NCBI GenBank assembly: GCA_020025795.1
Contig: JAHHRK010000011.1
Coordinates: forward strand, 1 to 23,842
DNA from: Faecalibacterium sp.
GTDB lineage: Bacteria; Bacillota; Clostridia; Oscillospirales; Ruminococcaceae
Length of the DNA stretch: 23,842 nucleotides
Reading direction: 5' to 3'
The notes below the pieces were generated by a model. It made no database searches, had not been told where the DNA came from, and worked only from the letters and a program-made list of their open reading frames with translations. This document shows positions 1 to 6,650 of this stretch, in pieces (the first letter of the stretch is position 1; each line of letters begins with the position of its first letter). The position numbers and the translations under genes were made by a program.

Positions 1-582
1 GGCCAATGGCGTCCCTGGATTTGCGCTGCTTTAGATATTGCGCGTGAAAAAGGTCTGCACCTGCCCATCGTGTGCAATACCGGCGGCTACGAAACGCTGG
101 AAAGCATCGAAGCCTGGTGCGGCTACATTGACATTTGGCTGGCTGATTTGAAATATGATTCCCCCACTCTGGCGGCGGAGCTGTCCGGTGCGGCAAATTA
201 TCCGCAGGTGGCGAAAGACGCCATCCGTGCCATGCTCCAGCAGGCCGGGCCGCTGGTTTACGATGAACAGGGCATCTTGCAGAAAGGCACTATCCTGCGG
301 CATCTGGCAATCCCCGGCCATGTGCAGGACAGCCTTGCCGTGCTGGAAACCATCGCCGCACTGAAAGCGGAATTCCCGAACCATTTCCTGCCCAGCCTGA
401 TGAGCCAGTTCACGCCGTTTTACAAGGCAGCCGAACACGGCATCGGTCGGCGCATTACGACCTACGAATACCGCAAGGTCATCGACCGCGCCATCGAACT
501 TGGCCTGACGGACGGCTATATGCAGGAAAAGAGCAGCGCTAAAGAGGAATACACGCCCAGCTTTGATTTTACAGGCGTATAA
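1..582 (+). CDS. PflX-like radical SAM protein (COG1313), 5' truncated
   Basis: The reading frame is open from base 1, so the start and the N-terminal CxxxCxxC iron-sulfur motif lie outside the window. About 193 C-terminal residues are present. The order fits COG1313, homologues of pyruvate formate-lyase activating enzyme: a CNTGGY strand motif, then DIWLADLKY, a stretch ending ILRHLAIPGH, SLMSQFTPF, and a tail with SAKEEYTPSFD. The last of these is very typical of the PflX group. Family members are putative glycyl-radical activases or uncharacterised radical SAM enzymes, and the substrate here is unknown. The stop at 580-582 is followed by a strong hairpin terminator shared with the convergent methyltransferase gene. 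The family call is secure; the function is not. Confidence 0.85.
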   Translation, partial: GQWRPWICAALDIAREKGLHLPIVCNTGGYETLESIEAWCGYIDIWLADLKYDSPTLAAELSGAANYPQVAKDAIRAMLQQAGPLVYDEQGILQKGTILRHLAIPGHVQDSLAVLETIAALKAEFPNHFLPSLMSQFTPFYKAAEHGIGRRITTYEYRKVIDRAIELGLTDGYMQEKSSAKEEYTPSFDFTGV

Positions 583-624
583 GCCTAGTATTGCCGCCTG
601 TGGCGCAGGAAACCCACGCATACC

Positions 625-665
625 AAAAAATAGACCGATGTGATCTGCCACATCGGTCTATTTTT
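625..665. terminator. Bidirectional intrinsic terminator
   Basis: A perfect 12-bp stem (631-642 with 649-660) and a 6-nt loop are flanked by an A-run (625-630) and a T-run (661-665). It can therefore stop transcription from both sides. It sits exactly between the convergent radical SAM gene (+) and methyltransferase gene (-). Confidence 0.92.
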
Positions 666-675
666 ATGCGAGAAC

Positions 676-1857
676 TTACTTTTTCTCAAATTTCTTATCA
701 AACTTTGCCTTGGGCTCTCTGGGCTTATCGAACTTAGGCGCATTGTAGTACATATAAATCTGGCAGGGAATCATGCCGTTGTACATCTTGCGGCGCTTGG
801 TTGCGCGCTTGCCGTAATGGCTCTCGAACTCCATATCTGCCGTAATGACGTTCACGCCGGTGCAAGGATGCTCTTCCAGGCGCTGGCCCAGCGTGCGTGC
901 CAGGCGTGCTGCTTCGTCCAGGCTGCCCAGGCGCTCGCCATACGGGGGGTTGGTCAGAACGATAGCTTCGGGACGTGCCACGAAATCAGCCACGTCTGCC
1001 ACTTCAAAATGGCAGCGCTTTTCGACGCCTGCCAGCTTTGCGTTTGCGTTTGCCAGTGCAACTGCGTTGGGGTCGATATCGTAGCCGATGCCCTCAAAGC
1101 CTGCGTCCAGCTTTGCTTCTGCCAGAGCCTTCTGGCGCTGCTCTGCCCAAATGCCGGAAGGCAGGAAGCTGTAACGCTCTGCTGCAAAGCGGCGCTTCAG
1201 GCCGGGCGCAATGTTCATTGCCTTCTGTGCAGCCTCAATCACCATCGTGCCGCTGCCGCAGAACGGGTCTTCCACAATACTGTCGCGACGCACACGGCCG
1301 ATATCAGCAATCGTAGCTGCCAGCGTCTCCTTGATGGGTGCTTCGGTGGAGTTGCGGCGGTAACCGCGCTTGTGCAGGCCATCACCGGTGGTATCCAGCA
1401 TGATTTCGCACACATTCTTGCGCAGCGAGAAGCGAATCTTATACAGCGTGCCGCTTTCCGGCAGCGTAGAAACCTTATGGTAGTTCATCAGGCGCTTGAC
1501 CACAGCCTTTTTCACGATGCTCTGGCAGGCAGGCACGCTGGACAGCTGGCTGGACAGTGAAGAACCCTTGACCGGGAATTCGGCATCCGCAGGCAGAATT
1601 TCTTCCCAGGGAATGGAGTACACACCGTCAAACAGCTCGTCGAAGGTGGTAGCCGGATAGGTCTTGAGCAGAATCAGCACGCGCTCTACGGTGCGCAGGT
1701 TCAGGTTTGCCGCAGCGATCATCTCTGCGCCGCCGGAAAACAACAGGCGACCGTCCGTCACGCGGATGTTTTCTGCGCCGATGCGCTTCAGTTCAAAGTT
1801 TGCAGTGGCCTCACAGCCAAAGTAGCAAGGCGCTACCAAATCGTATTTCGTCATCAT
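676..1857 (-). CDS. RlmL/YpsC-like class I SAM-dependent 23S rRNA guanine-N2 methyltransferase
   Basis: This 393-residue protein probably methylates a guanine N2 in 23S rRNA using S-adenosylmethionine. The N-terminal ferredoxin-like/THUMP region spans about residues 1-165. The Rossmann methyltransferase domain carries DPFCGSGT (about 197-204), an acidic GYDID loop (about 258-262) and the N2-guanine signature NPPYGERL (303-310). This layout and length match the RlmL/YpsC group (COG0116). The last 25 residues form a Lys-rich tail with repeated KFDK units, probably for RNA contact. Two adjacent ATG codons (1857 and 1854) follow an AGGAG; the second has the more typical 7-nt spacing. A terminator lies only about 10 nt upstream of this ribosome-binding site, so expression must come from read-through or from a promoter inside the S1 gene. 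The exact target base cannot be deduced. Confidence 0.9.
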   Translation of the reverse strand: MMTKYDLVAPCYFGCEATANFELKRIGAENIRVTDGRLLFSGGAEMIAAANLNLRTVERVLILLKTYPATTFDELFDGVYSIPWEEILPADAEFPVKGSSLSSQLSSVPACQSIVKKAVVKRLMNYHKVSTLPESGTLYKIRFSLRKNVCEIMLDTTGDGLHKRGYRRNSTEAPIKETLAATIADIGRVRRDSIVEDPFCGSGTMVIEAAQKAMNIAPGLKRRFAAERYSFLPSGIWAEQRQKALAEAKLDAGFEGIGYDIDPNAVALANANAKLAGVEKRCHFEVADVADFVARPEAIVLTNPPYGERLGSLDEAARLARTLGQRLEEHPCTGVNVITADMEFESHYGKRATKRRKMYNGMIPCQIYMYYNAPKFDKPREPKAKFDKKFEKK

Positions 1858-1876
1858 TTTACTCCTGTCATTTCAG

Positions 1877-1906
1877 AAAAAGAGCCCGCCCCCGGCTGGG
1901 GCAGGC
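1877..1906 (-). terminator. Intrinsic terminator after the S1-domain gene
   Basis: On the minus strand a 9-bp GC-rich stem (1898-1906 with 1884-1892, one G:U) with a 5-nt loop is followed by TCTTTTTC (A-run at 1877-1881). It lies 17 nt past the S1 gene stop and ends about 10 nt before the AGGAG of the methyltransferase gene. Confidence 0.85.
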
Positions 1907-1923
1907 CCGATCCATTGCTTTGC

Positions 1924-2427
1924 TTATTTCCGACGGCTTCGATTACCATAGCCGCCGCGGCGGTTGTGGGGAGCATCGGCATTCAGAGAAGCCAGCTTGT
2001 CTTCGCTCTGGCTCTTGAATCGGCTCATCATGTCCTCAAAGCTCATATTTTCCGGCGTTTCCACCTTCTTGGGCTGCCACACGCGAGGTGCCTCATTGCG
2101 CGGTGCACGGCGCTGGCCGTTCGGGCGCTGGCCGCCGTTGCCACGATAATTGCCACGGTCGCCATTGCCGCGCTGTTCGGGGCGCGGCTCTCTGGGCAGC
2201 AGGCGCTTGATGGACAGTGCAATCTTGCCGTCCTCTGCGATGCTCATGACCTTGACCTTGACCGTTTCGCCCTCTTTCAGGACGGTGTTGATGTCCTCAA
2301 CGAAAGAGTTGGACACCTCAGAAATATGAACCAAACCGCTCTTGCCTTCCGGCAGGGCTACGAAAGCACCAAAGCTCTTGATACCGGTAACCTTTCCCTC
2401 CAGAACGCTTCCTACCTCAATTGCCAA
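1924..2427 (-). CDS. S1 domain RNA-binding protein (YabR type)
   Basis: The protein has 167 residues. Residues 4-73 form one S1/OB-fold RNA-binding domain, with the typical GxVxGIKSFGAFV strand, LVHISEV and a final LSIKR. Residues 74-125 are a low-complexity Arg/Gly/Asn-rich tract, probably disordered and RNA-contacting. A short helical stretch (SFEDMMSRFKSQSEDK) and a basic RRK end follow. B. subtilis YabR lies next to divIC in the same order, which supports the call. The role is probably translation- or ribosome-related, but YabR proteins are poorly characterised. An aGAGGAg-type Shine-Dalgarno sequence lies just before the ATG. The gene is followed by a strong terminator. Confidence 0.9.
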   Translation of the reverse strand: MAIEVGSVLEGKVTGIKSFGAFVALPEGKSGLVHISEVSNSFVEDINTVLKEGETVKVKVMSIAEDGKIALSIKRLLPREPRPEQRGNGDRGNYRGNGGQRPNGQRRAPRNEAPRVWQPKKVETPENMSFEDMMSRFKSQSEDKLASLNADAPHNRRGGYGNRSRRK

Positions 2428-2457
2428 ACTACAATACTCCTCTTTTAGAAAATGGAT

Positions 2458-2487
2458 GCGTGCAAATTCCGCAAAGTTTCTGCACGC
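2458..2487 (-). other. Hairpin in the divIC-S1 gap, possible weak terminator or mRNA structure
   Basis: A 7-bp inverted repeat (GCGTGCA at 2458-2464 and TGCACGC at 2481-2487) can be extended by two weak pairs around the loop. On the minus strand it is followed by ATCCATTTTC, a poor T-run. It begins 6 nt after the divIC stop and ends about 15 nt before the Shine-Dalgarno sequence of the S1 gene. It may attenuate transcription or protect an mRNA end. Confidence 0.4.
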
Positions 2488-2493
2488 AAGGGT

Positions 2494-2790
2494 TTACTTG
2501 CCAGACATATCCACAAACACCCGTTCGTTGGGTGCTGCGTAATCATAGGTATCACGCGCCACGCGCTCCTGAATTGCGGCGTCATCGCTATCCAGAATAC
2601 GCTGCAGCTCGGCATTCGATGCCTTTTGCTGATCCAGCTGTGCCTGCACACCGGACAGTTCCTGCTTTTTTGCCGCGATCATCATCAGGTCGGACACATA
2701 GGCCGCCGTCATCATAACGATCAGAACCATTCCGATCAGTACCGGGATGGCCGCAGAAAGATGCAGTTTTTTCTTTGCTTTTCTCTGCAT
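2494..2790 (-). CDS. divIC: DivIC/FtsB-family septum formation initiator
   Basis: This 98-residue bitopic membrane protein probably belongs to the FtsL-DivIC-DivIB division subcomplex. It has a basic cytoplasmic N-terminus (RKAKKK), one transmembrane helix (about 11-33) and an outer leucine/glutamine-rich coiled coil (about 37-66). It ends in the family-typical region with ERVARDTYDYAAPNERVFVD. Length and topology are normal for DivIC. Its place after yabQ and before the S1 gene repeats the B. subtilis yabP-yabQ-divIC-yabR order, which favours DivIC over the similarly shaped FtsL. A GAGG four bases before the ATG is the likely ribosome-binding site. Confidence 0.9.
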   Translation of the reverse strand: MQRKAKKKLHLSAAIPVLIGMVLIVMMTAAYVSDLMMIAAKKQELSGVQAQLDQQKASNAELQRILDSDDAAIQERVARDTYDYAAPNERVFVDMSGK

Positions 2791-2836
2791 ATTGCCTCAT
2801 GCCCCTTTCCTGTGCGGCAAGTGCCGGCAGCTTGTG

Positions 2837-3253
2837 TTACATATTTGAATTATACAACAAGACGCCGTTCTTTTGCAACTGTTTTTGCTTGCTTTTTCTG
2901 TGCGGCGGATGTTTTTTTGTGCGTCTGCCGACATTTTTTCGCCATTTGCGCAGTGCCATTTCGGCGCGGCGCTCTGCCTTTTTCTTTCCCGCGCACAAAA
3001 TCTGCTCCACTGCCCACACGCCAACGCCCGCACAAACCAGCATGTACCAGCGAAAAACGCCAGCCTGGCTGTACCCGGCCGCGTAGCTTTGCAGCAGCAG
3101 CATACACAGCCCCGTGCAAAGAAAATCCGCACACGCCGCTGCCCCGCGCCAGCGGTACGGCAAACAGATGCGCACCAGCCCCACCAAAAGCCCCAGCCCC
3201 ATGCAGTGGATCAAGTCCTGGCCAATTTGCAGGGGCAGATTCTGCGGCGGCAT
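2837..3253 (-). CDS. yabQ: Spore cortex biosynthesis protein YabQ
   Basis: This 138-residue integral membrane protein has three hydrophobic segments (about 8-30, 38-60 and 66-88). A very basic cytoplasmic tail follows, rich in Lys and Arg. This is the YabQ architecture. In B. subtilis YabQ is a forespore-surrounding membrane protein needed for cortex formation. The primary sequence is poorly conserved, so the call relies on topology plus its position directly after yabP and before divIC. The start overlaps the yabP stop by one base (TAATG), implying translational coupling. No strong Shine-Dalgarno sequence of its own is seen. Confidence 0.8.
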   Translation of the reverse strand: MPPQNLPLQIGQDLIHCMGLGLLVGLVRICLPYRWRGAAACADFLCTGLCMLLLQSYAAGYSQAGVFRWYMLVCAGVGVWAVEQILCAGKKKAERRAEMALRKWRKNVGRRTKKHPPHRKSKQKQLQKNGVLLYNSNM

Positions 3254-3531
3254 TAGTGCAGCAGCCTTTCCCAGAAGGAAAGTGCTGTTACACGCTCGGT
3301 GTAGGCCATGCTGTCCACCTGGCCTTCGATGATTACGTCGCCGGTTTCCAGGCTGACCTTGCGTACCGACAGCCCCCGGCCCTGAATCGTCAACGTTCCT
3401 TTGCTGGTATCCATTGCGGCGCTGGTTTCATCGCAATGCAGCATGCGCAGAACGCCGGTGGCGGTAAGGTGCGCTCTCCCGTCCAAAATGATCTGGTGCG
3501 GTAAGGTGCTTTGCACAGCCGGCTCCTGCAT
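3253..3531 (-). CDS. yabP: YabP/YqfC-family sporulation protein
   Basis: I place the start at the ATG at 3531, giving 92 residues, because AAGGAA lies 7 nt upstream. A TTG at 3549 would add six residues but its upstream bases are the arm of a hairpin and hold no good ribosome-binding site. The protein matches the YabP/YqfC family: a short N-terminus, H-IILDGRAHLTATGV, repeated beta-strand segments (TLTIQGRGLSVRKVSLETGD) and I-EGQVDSMAY near the end. In B. subtilis YabP is part of the sporulation-specific yabPQ pair under sigma-E. It overlaps yabQ by one base. A hairpin separates it from rqcP. Confidence 0.88.
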   Translation of the reverse strand: MQEPAVQSTLPHQIILDGRAHLTATGVLRMLHCDETSAAMDTSKGTLTIQGRGLSVRKVSLETGDVIIEGQVDSMAYTERVTALSFWERLLH

Positions 3532-3550
3532 TCTCTGTTCCTTGGGCAAA

Positions 3551-3589
3551 AGAATCCCCCCTCTGCTTTATGTATACGGCAGAGGGGGG
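3551..3589 (-). terminator. Terminator-like hairpin between rqcP and yabP
   Basis: A perfect 11-bp stem (3556-3566 with 3579-3589) with a 12-nt loop begins 5 nt after the rqcP stop. On the minus strand it is followed by ATTCTTTTG, a broken T-run. It fills nearly the whole gap. It may separate a constitutive upstream part from the sporulation genes, or act as an attenuator, since I see no convincing promoter between it and yabP. Confidence 0.65.
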
Positions 3590-3594
3590 CTGAA

Positions 3595-3843
3595 TTATGC
3601 CTCGCTGATGATTTCGTACATTTCGCGCGCAATATCCTTGGTACGCGGCTCTACATCGCTCAGCACACGCACCTTGATGGGGCGGTTGCCGAAGGTTACT
3701 TCGATTTCGTCGCCCACCTTGACAGCGTAGCTGGCCTTGGCCAGCTTGCCGTTGACGAAAATGCGTCCTGCGTCCGCAACCTCATTGGCTACGGTGCGGC
3801 GCTTGATCAGGCGGGAAACCTTCAAATACTTATCCAAACGCAT
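3595..3843 (-). CDS. rqcP: S4-domain RNA-binding protein RqcP (YabO)
   Basis: This 82-residue protein is almost entirely one S4 domain, starting MRLDKYLKVSRLIKRRTVANE and continuing with GRIFVNGKLAKASYAVKVGD. Length and order match RqcP/YabO (Hsp15-related). In B. subtilis RqcP works with RqcH on obstructed 50S subunits, stabilising the P-site tRNA during addition of poly-alanine tails in ribosome-associated quality control. Its position upstream of yabP-yabQ-divIC is conserved. A GGAGGGAG lies 8 nt before the ATG. A terminator after hup ends only a few bases upstream of that ribosome-binding site. Confidence 0.92.
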   Translation of the reverse strand: MRLDKYLKVSRLIKRRTVANEVADAGRIFVNGKLAKASYAVKVGDEIEVTFGNRPIKVRVLSDVEPRTKDIAREMYEIISEA

Positions 3844-3864
3844 GAAATATGCTCCCTCCGATTC

Positions 3865-3895
3865 AAAAGAAAACCCGCCTTGTAACCAAGGCGGG
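3865..3895 (-). terminator. Intrinsic terminator after hup
   Basis: A perfect 9-bp stem (3887-3895 with 3874-3882) and a 4-nt loop are followed on the minus strand by TTTTCTTTT (A-rich run 3865-3873). It begins 13 nt past the hup stop and abuts the rqcP ribosome-binding site. Confidence 0.92.
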
Positions 3896-3908
3896 CGCAG
3901 TGTACAGA

Positions 3909-4178
3909 TTACAGAGAATCCTTCAGAGCCTTGCCGGGCTTGAAAGCAACCGTGCGGGATGCGGGGATCATGATTTCTTCCTTGGTGCGGGGGTTGCGGC
4001 CCATGTGCTCTGCGCGCTCACGAACCTCGAAAGTACCGAAGCCGGAAACAGCGATCTTCTCGCCATTGTGCAGGGCGTCAGCCAGAGCTGCAAAAGCAGC
4101 GTTCACAGCCTTTTCTGCGTCTTTCTTGCTCATATCTGCGTCAGCAGCAACTTTTGCAATCAGTTCAACCTTAGTCAT
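3909..4178 (-). CDS. hup: HU-family histone-like DNA-binding protein
   Basis: This is an 89-residue protein of normal HU length. The N-terminal helical dimerisation part starts MTKVELIAKVA. It is followed by the VSGFGTFEVRERAEHMGRNP arm base, the ETxP-like region KEEIMIPASRT and FKPGKALKD at the end. HU dimers bend and compact DNA. A very strong ribosome-binding site (GGAGGAG, 6 nt before ATG) suits a high-abundance protein. The gene lies 38 nt after mazG and ends at a strong terminator, so a hup-terminated transcript is likely to be the main product. In B. subtilis, by contrast, the main HU gene (hbs) lies elsewhere; in several Clostridia a hup gene follows mazG. Confidence 0.95.
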   Translation of the reverse strand: MTKVELIAKVAADADMSKKDAEKAVNAAFAALADALHNGEKIAVSGFGTFEVRERAEHMGRNPRTKEEIMIPASRTVAFKPGKALKDSL

Positions 4179-4216
4179 TATAATCTCCTCCGTTAATGTG
4201 GATTTTTTCTATCAGT

Positions 4217-4948
4217 TCAGGCTTGCGCCTGCTTACTGGCTTCTTTTGCAACACATTCCTGTGCAAAGCGGTCATTATACAGGGAAAGAACTTCTTCCGC
4301 GTCCATACCGGCGCTGCGCACCCAGTTCACGGCCTGGAATAAGTATTCGCCTGCTTTTGTACGCACCTGCGCTTCGTCAGCGCCCTGCACCAACTGTTCG
4401 GCCAATGCCTGCTGGGCAGCTTGTGCCTGGTGGCCAGCTGTTTCCTGCTCGCCGCAAACGCAGCCATAGGGCTGTGCGCGCTTTTGCAGTTTCTGTGCTT
4501 TCATCAGTGCGGGGAACGTTTTGGGTACGGTATTGATTTCGTCTGCCAGACTGCGGCGTCCCTTTTCCTTATTTTTGAGCGCATCCCAGTCCATTATTCC
4601 GTTTTGTTGCTGTTCCGGCGTTCCAAAAATGTGCGGATGCCGATAAATCAGCTTGCGGCACACTTCATCGCAGACGTCCGTAAAGGTAAAATTCTGTTTT
4701 TCCGCTTCCATGACGCAGTGAAAAACCACCTGCATCATCACATCGCCCAATTCTTCCCGCATCATAGCAGGATCGTCCGCGTCGATTGCTTCCAGCGCTT
4801 CGTAGGTTTCTTCCAGAAAGTTCTTTCGGATCGACGTGTGGGTCTGCACCTTGTCCCAGGGACAACCGGCTTCCGGGTCGCGCAACAGCATAATGATCTG
4901 GACCAGATCTTCTGCGGTATACTTTTCTTTTTCCGGATAAGCCGCCAT
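4217..4948 (-). CDS. mazG: Nucleoside triphosphate pyrophosphohydrolase MazG
   Basis: The 243-residue enzyme should hydrolyse (d)NTPs to monophosphate and pyrophosphate, cleaning non-canonical nucleotides. The first MazG domain is complete: LRDPEAGCPWDKVQTHTS (about 22-39), EETYEAL (46-52) and EELGD (65-69) supply the metal-binding acidic residues. LIYRHPHIFG and W-ALKNKEK follow. The second MazG repeat (about 150-235) keeps the fold (VNWVRSAGMDAEEVLSLYNDRF) but has GEYLFQ where the catalytic EELGD would be, so it is probably structural. Unlike B. subtilis YabN there is no N-terminal tetrapyrrole methylase domain. A GGGAGGAAAA precedes the ATG, and a promoter lies about 30-58 nt upstream. This is the first gene of the mazG-hup-rqcP cluster. 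Confidence 0.93.
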   Translation of the reverse strand: MAAYPEKEKYTAEDLVQIIMLLRDPEAGCPWDKVQTHTSIRKNFLEETYEALEAIDADDPAMMREELGDVMMQVVFHCVMEAEKQNFTFTDVCDEVCRKLIYRHPHIFGTPEQQQNGIMDWDALKNKEKGRRSLADEINTVPKTFPALMKAQKLQKRAQPYGCVCGEQETAGHQAQAAQQALAEQLVQGADEAQVRTKAGEYLFQAVNWVRSAGMDAEEVLSLYNDRFAQECVAKEASKQAQA

Positions 4949-4977
4949 GTTTTCCTCCCAAAGTGTTGCTGTCCCTT

Positions 4978-5006
4978 ATTTTATCGCACAAGCGGCAGCA
5001 TTGCAA
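4978..5006 (-). promoter_or_regulatory. Putative sigma-A promoter of the mazG cluster
   Basis: Reading the minus strand, TTGCAA (5001-5006) and TAAAAT (4978-4983) are separated by exactly 17 nt. The -10 lies about 30 nt upstream of the mazG ATG. The match is 4/6 and 5/6 to consensus. Confidence 0.65.
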
Positions 5007-5035
5007 GGTTTTCTCCATAAAAAAGGGGCTTGACA

Positions 5036-5076
5036 GCAACAAAATACCCGTGCCGACGGGCATCGACACGGGTATT
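5036..5076 (-). terminator. Intrinsic terminator of the zinc-ribbon gene
   Basis: On the minus strand a 15-bp stem (5062-5076 with 5043-5057) with a 4-nt loop runs into TTTTGTTG. Two of the pairs are G:U only when read on the minus strand and would be mismatches on the plus strand, which fixes its orientation. It lies 45 nt past the stop of the gene at 5122. Confidence 0.85.
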
Positions 5077-5121
5077 GGTTCAAAATCAGACAAAATGGCT
5101 GTTTTTCAGCCCTTTTTACGC

Positions 5122-5589
5122 TTACAGCTGTGCGCCGCAGCGGTTGCAGAACAAAGCACCTTCCTGGACGGGTGCACCGCACTGAGAGCAGTAGCGGCCG
5201 GCCGGAGCCTGTACGTCTGCAAACGGATCTTCCGGAGCAGATACAGGCTCGGCTGCTGCTTCGTTGGCAAAGTCCACAACCACCTGCTCAGGTTCTTCAT
5301 CGGACTGTGCAGGCTCATCCACAGCACGCAGCTGTTCGATTTCCTGTTCCAGCGCGCTGATGGTATCGATATACTTATCCAGCAAGGGCTGGTTGCTCTC
5401 ACCGTTCTTTGCCAGGCTGTACACCAAAGCGCCCAGCTCGCGCTGTGCCTTTGCCAGCTTGCTCTGATCGTTCAGGATACGCGTCTCTCGCTTTGCACGT
5501 TCCGCCAGATCGTTAGCCAGATCCACACTCTTTCCGGCCATATCCATGCCGGCAGCTTTGATTTTGTTAAAGTCAAACTCAAATTTCAT
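5122..5589 (-). CDS. Coiled-coil protein with C-terminal zinc ribbon, function unknown
   Basis: I start at the ATG at 5589 (155 residues; AGGTG about 6 nt upstream) rather than the longer frame to 5646, which would run through the promoter. Residues 1-12 are MKFEFDFNKIKA. A charged, heptad-like helix covers about 15-95 and is followed by an acidic, Ala/Pro-rich linker (about 96-130). A four-cysteine zinc ribbon ends the protein (C134, C137, C148, C151; CSQCG and CNRCG). There is no signal peptide or membrane segment. Similar small zinc-ribbon proteins are common in Oscillospiraceae with no assigned role. It is a single-gene unit with its own promoter and terminator, between the kinase and mazG. 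A scaffold or oligomer role is possible but unproven. Confidence 0.8.
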   Translation of the reverse strand: MKFEFDFNKIKAAGMDMAGKSVDLANDLAERAKRETRILNDQSKLAKAQRELGALVYSLAKNGESNQPLLDKYIDTISALEQEIEQLRAVDEPAQSDEEPEQVVVDFANEAAAEPVSAPEDPFADVQAPAGRYCSQCGAPVQEGALFCNRCGAQL

Positions 5590-5644
5590 GGTGACACCTA
5601 CTTTCTTGCGCGATGCGCAATCATAACCAGTTGAGGTTTTCATC

Positions 5645-5673
5645 ATTATACCGCAGCTTTATCCCCTGCGCAA
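5645..5673 (-). promoter_or_regulatory. Putative promoter of the zinc-ribbon gene
   Basis: On the minus strand a perfect TATAAT (5645-5650) lies 17 nt downstream of TTGCGC (5668-5673), about 55 nt before the chosen ATG. The -35 match is weak (3/6) but the -10 is consensus. Confidence 0.6.
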
Positions 5674-5708
5674 TGTGCCAGCGTGTATTTTACAAACTGG
5701 TCATAAAC

Positions 5709-6650
5709 TCATTCGTTATGGAAAGCCCCATAAAATTCTCGCAGCATACTGTCCTTGGGTACGCTGCTTACCGGGATCTTGCGCACGTCCGCAAACAAGG
5801 CTGCTGCCTGCTCCATTCGTTCGTAATACGGACAGTTCGGGTCCAGCATATGCAGTGCCTTATCCACCAGACCGGCCATCACGCCCAGCTCGTAGGTAAA
5901 GGAGGTATCCAGAATCAAATCTGCACGCGGCTTGTAGATGCGCACATACTGGTTTTCTCCCTCCAGCACGTCGTTCCACATAGCCAGCGTCTTTTCCGGG
6001 CTGTGGCCGCGTGTCATCATGTCGCGCAGCACACGGCGGCACAGGCGAATTTCTCGCGTGCTGATGGTGCGGATACCTTCACAGGCGTATTCCTCCCGCA
6101 GGCCGGCGTAAATATAAAACACGCCATCCTCCGGCAAAAGCTCCGTCAAAAGCGGATTCAGTGCATGGATCCCTTCCATGATGCACACACCGCCGTGCAA
6201 ATCAATGTGCTGGCGATAATCTGCGCGTCTTTCGTGGGCAAAATCATACACCGGTGCATCCGTTGCGCCTTTTTCGTTCAGTTCAGCCAGACAGCGGTTA
6301 ATTTCCGGCATATCCAGCGTGGCAGGACTTTCGTAGTCCTTGTTGCCGTTGGGCAGGATCGGGTAATTTTCCGCGCCGATGAAAAAGTTATCCAGGCTGA
6401 GCACCTGTGCAGGTGTGCCGCGCTGCTGCAACGTTTCGGCCAGTTCGATGCTGGTTGTGGTTTTGCCGCTGCTGGAAGGGCCTGTCAGCATGATGATTTT
6501 TGCGCCGGATTCCAGAATACTGTCGGCCGCCTTTTCCAAACGGCGGCGGTAAGCTTGTTCGCCGTCCCGAATCAGCTCGTCCGGCTGCATGGCAGCAATA
6601 TTAAACAGGCTGATTTCCACCAGCCGCTTGGGGATCAGTTTCTTGCTCAT
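5709..6650 (-). CDS. Uridine kinase-like nucleoside kinase (P-loop, PRK/URK family)
   Basis: The 313-residue protein has a Walker A motif GPSSSGKTT (57-65). The uridine-kinase landmarks follow: LSLDNFFIG, YDFAHERRAD, IMEGIHALNP and a REIRLCRRVLRDMMTRGHSP lid region. It probably phosphorylates a nucleoside with ATP or GTP; the substrate is uncertain. Clostridial relatives of about 550 residues carry an N-terminal TGS/ThrRS-like part that is absent here. The ATG at 6650 lies inside the 3' end of hemZ, giving a 50-bp overlap. An AAGGAG sits 12 nt upstream, which is long, and an ATG at 6689 would give 13 more residues (MKFWSGKKELLRF). No clear terminator follows, so read-through towards 5589 is possible. 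Confidence 0.85.
   Translation of the reverse strand: MSKKLIPKRLVEISLFNIAAMQPDELIRDGEQAYRRRLEKAADSILESGAKIIMLTGPSSSGKTTTSIELAETLQQRGTPAQVLSLDNFFIGAENYPILPNGNKDYESPATLDMPEINRCLAELNEKGATDAPVYDFAHERRADYRQHIDLHGGVCIMEGIHALNPLLTELLPEDGVFYIYAGLREEYACEGIRTISTREIRLCRRVLRDMMTRGHSPEKTLAMWNDVLEGENQYVRIYKPRADLILDTSFTYELGVMAGLVDKALHMLDPNCPYYERMEQAAALFADVRKIPVSSVPKDSMLREFYGAFHNE

Noticed and set aside
640..1560. Plus-strand frame of 306 codons opposite the methyltransferase gene
   Set aside because: Begins inside the bidirectional terminator and is antisense to a gene with NPPY and other methyltransferase motifs.
3532..3549. TTG start for yabP at 3549
   Set aside because: The bases upstream are a hairpin arm; the ATG at 3531 has a good AAGGAA at 7 nt.
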